NCBI GenBank assembly: GCA_045617405.1
Contig: JAZLIL010000125.1
Span: 1-14,412, forward strand
Reading direction: 5' to 3'
Source of the DNA: JAZLIL01 sp045617405
GTDB taxonomy: Bacteria > Bacillota > Clostridia > Lachnospirales > Lachnospiraceae
DNA length: 14,412 nt
Shown piece after piece: positions 13,467-14,412 of the stretch. The notes beneath the pieces are model-generated. The model had not been told where the DNA came from. It saw nothing but the letters and a program-made list of their open reading frames with translations, and did no database searches. Each line of letters begins with the position of its first letter. Position 1 is the stretch's first letter. Both the position numbers and the translations under genes were made by a program.

Positions 13467-14018
13467 CTATTCTGTAATCATCGTAAGGAAGGTAGCAGGC
13501 TTGTCTCCGCCGCATTTCTGACCGTGAGGAAGCTGCGGATTAAAGTAGCAGCTGTCACCGGCGTTCAGTGAAATCTCCTTGTCGCCGATAGTAAGAATAA
13601 TCGTTCCTTCGATGATGTAGTTAAACTCCTCCCCGTTATGTGTAACGAGCTCTGCAGGCTTGTCAGAGGGATCAATCGTTACAAGGAGAGGCTGCATGAT
13701 TTTGTTTGTAAAACGAAAAGCCAGGTCCTTAAAATAATATCCCGGGAAACGGTCGATAACCTGTCCGTCTCCCCCGCGTACCACATGGTATGTTGTGAGC
13801 CTTGCGGCCTTGCCGGTAAGAATCTCCGAGAGATCAACACCAAACTTCTTCGAAATCTGATAAAGTACGCCGATCGGGATATCAAGACCCGACTCTTCGT
13901 AGCTCACGTACGTATCGTATTCAATTTTCAGTTCCTTTGCCAGATCTTCTCTCGAGTATCCGCAGACCTCACGAAGCTCCTTAATTCTGGCAGCTATCTC
14001 TCTGATTTCGTCATCCAT
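13467..14018 (-). CDS. XRE-family transcriptional regulator with C-terminal cupin domain
   Basis: This is a predicted DNA-binding regulator whose cupin domain probably senses a small ligand (183 residues). The N-terminal helix-turn-helix covers about 8-62 (IAARIKELREVCGYSREDLA, then YDTYVSYEESG and IPIGVLYQISKKFGVDLSEI). The cupin domain follows, with motif 1 THNGEEFNYIIEGTIILTIG and motif 2 LNAGDSCYFNPQLPHGQK, which retain the usual histidine and glutamate metal ligands in part. The ATG at 14018 is preceded by AAGGAG at six bases; the frame extends further but without a better site. It is the first gene of a unit with the acyl-CoA synthetase, so it probably controls that gene and perhaps the neighbouring oxidoreductase and CoA-transferase genes. 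The ligand is likely an acid or CoA thioester, by inference. Confidence 0.9.
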   Translation of the reverse strand: MDDEIREIAARIKELREVCGYSREDLAKELKIEYDTYVSYEESGLDIPIGVLYQISKKFGVDLSEILTGKAARLTTYHVVRGGDGQVIDRFPGYYFKDLAFRFTNKIMQPLLVTIDPSDKPAELVTHNGEEFNYIIEGTIILTIGDKEISLNAGDSCYFNPQLPHGQKCGGDKPATFLTMITE

Positions 14019-14116
14019 GAGATTCTCCTTTGTAATATCAAATGCGAACATCGCCTGTTTGGCAGATACGGCATTCACTGCTCACGCGCCGGTTCTTCCG
14101 CCTTCTTCAAAACCAA

Positions 14117-14148
14117 GCATTGACCCGGGTTAATCCTCGGGTCAATGC
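14117..14148 (-). terminator. Hairpin after the oxidoreductase gene, terminator or attenuator
   Basis: GCATTGACCCG (14117-14127) and CGGGTCAATGC (14138-14148) pair perfectly over 11 bp with a 10-nt loop. On the minus strand it is followed by TTGGTTTTG, a weak T-tract, so termination may be partial. The XRE-cupin gene starts 98 bp further on with no clear promoter, and leaky read-through is therefore plausible. Confidence 0.6.
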
Positions 14149-14182
14149 CTTACCATACTTTTTTTGACGCCGCAGCCTGAAT

Positions 14183-14412
14183 CTATGCTTCAAGTCCAAG
14201 CTTAAGTGCATTCTTGTTCATCTCGACCATTGCGGCCTTCTTTGCGGGAACGCACTTGTCGATAGCCTTATCGGCTGCTTCCTCGGAAGTAAATCCGATT
14301 TCCTTCAAAAGCTTTCCGACAAGAACAATGTTTGCAAGTCCTTTATATCCCTTGTCCTCTGCCATCTTTGTTGCAGGAACGTAACAGACGTTGATATCCG
14401 TACGTTCAACCT
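14183..14412 (-). CDS. 2-oxoacid:ferredoxin oxidoreductase gamma subunit, C-terminal part
   Basis: Only the last 75 complete codons are in the window, and the gene enters from the right edge. The visible protein reads VERTDINVCYVPATKMAEDK and continues GYKGLANIVLVGKLLKEIGF to the end KNALKLGLEA. The pattern VPAT..A...G.KG.AN...LG.L....G, followed by an alanine/lysine-rich helix, is the C-terminal signature of the gamma subunit of KorC/VorC/PorC-type enzymes. These complexes convert 2-oxoacids to acyl-CoA plus CO2 while reducing ferredoxin, or run in reverse. The substrate (2-oxoisovalerate, 2-oxoglutarate, an aromatic oxoacid or other) cannot be told from this piece. The other subunits should lie beyond the window. 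Its position before an XRE-cupin regulator and an acyl-CoA synthetase fits a branched or aromatic acid pathway. Confidence 0.82.
   Translation of the reverse strand, partial: VERTDINVCYVPATKMAEDKGYKGLANIVLVGKLLKEIGFTSEEAADKAIDKCVPAKKAAMVEMNKNALKLGLEA

Noticed and set aside
13638..14123. 161-codon plus-strand open frame
   Set aside because: It is the antisense shadow of the XRE-cupin regulator.

Overview
The window reads like the chromosome of a low-to-mid GC anaerobic Firmicute, most likely a clostridial gut or rumen bacterium of the Lachnospiraceae type. The reasons are the purine-rich AGGAGG-type ribosome binding sites, lipobox signal peptides, a ferredoxin-type 2-oxoacid oxidoreductase subunit, a Pct-like CoA-transferase, and intrinsic terminators between most units. 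The genus cannot be named from the sequence alone. No tRNA, rRNA, CRISPR array, transposase or phage gene was seen.

Region 1 (1-2212, all minus strand) holds three transcription units. The 5' end of hflX (ribosome-associated GTPase) runs off the left edge. It is preceded by an unusual block of four tandem 37-bp repeats and by a TPR-like lipoprotein gene with a long, repeat-bearing leader. Further upstream is a small unit: a 43-codon CxxC mini-ORF overlapping, by GTGA, the longest reading frame of a single-pass membrane protein. It has its own promoter and terminator.

Region 2 (2303-9871, plus strand) is a peptide/nickel-class ABC importer. It starts from a good promoter (TTGACT-17-TATCAT) with an operator-like cluster just upstream. 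The order is substrate-binding lipoprotein, two permeases joined by TAATG stop/start overlaps, and two ATPases. A secreted UshA-type 5'-nucleotidase follows. The second ATPase has a degenerate ABC signature motif, and the end of the first ATPase gene has been partly duplicated in front of the second. The nucleotidase next to the importer suggests nucleotide-derived compounds may be among the substrates, but this is inference.

Region 3 (9830-14412, minus strand) is an organic-acid/CoA module. In transcription order it holds the tail of a 2-oxoacid:ferredoxin oxidoreductase gamma subunit, an XRE-cupin regulator, an AMP-forming acyl-CoA synthetase resembling branched/medium-chain enzymes, and a separately promoted family I CoA-transferase of the propionate CoA-transferase type. 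Together they could interconvert short, branched-chain or aromatic acids, their CoA thioesters and 2-oxoacids, either for amino-acid fermentation or for reductive synthesis of amino-acid precursors. The synthetase and CoA-transferase units each end in a hairpin followed by the same ~43-bp element.
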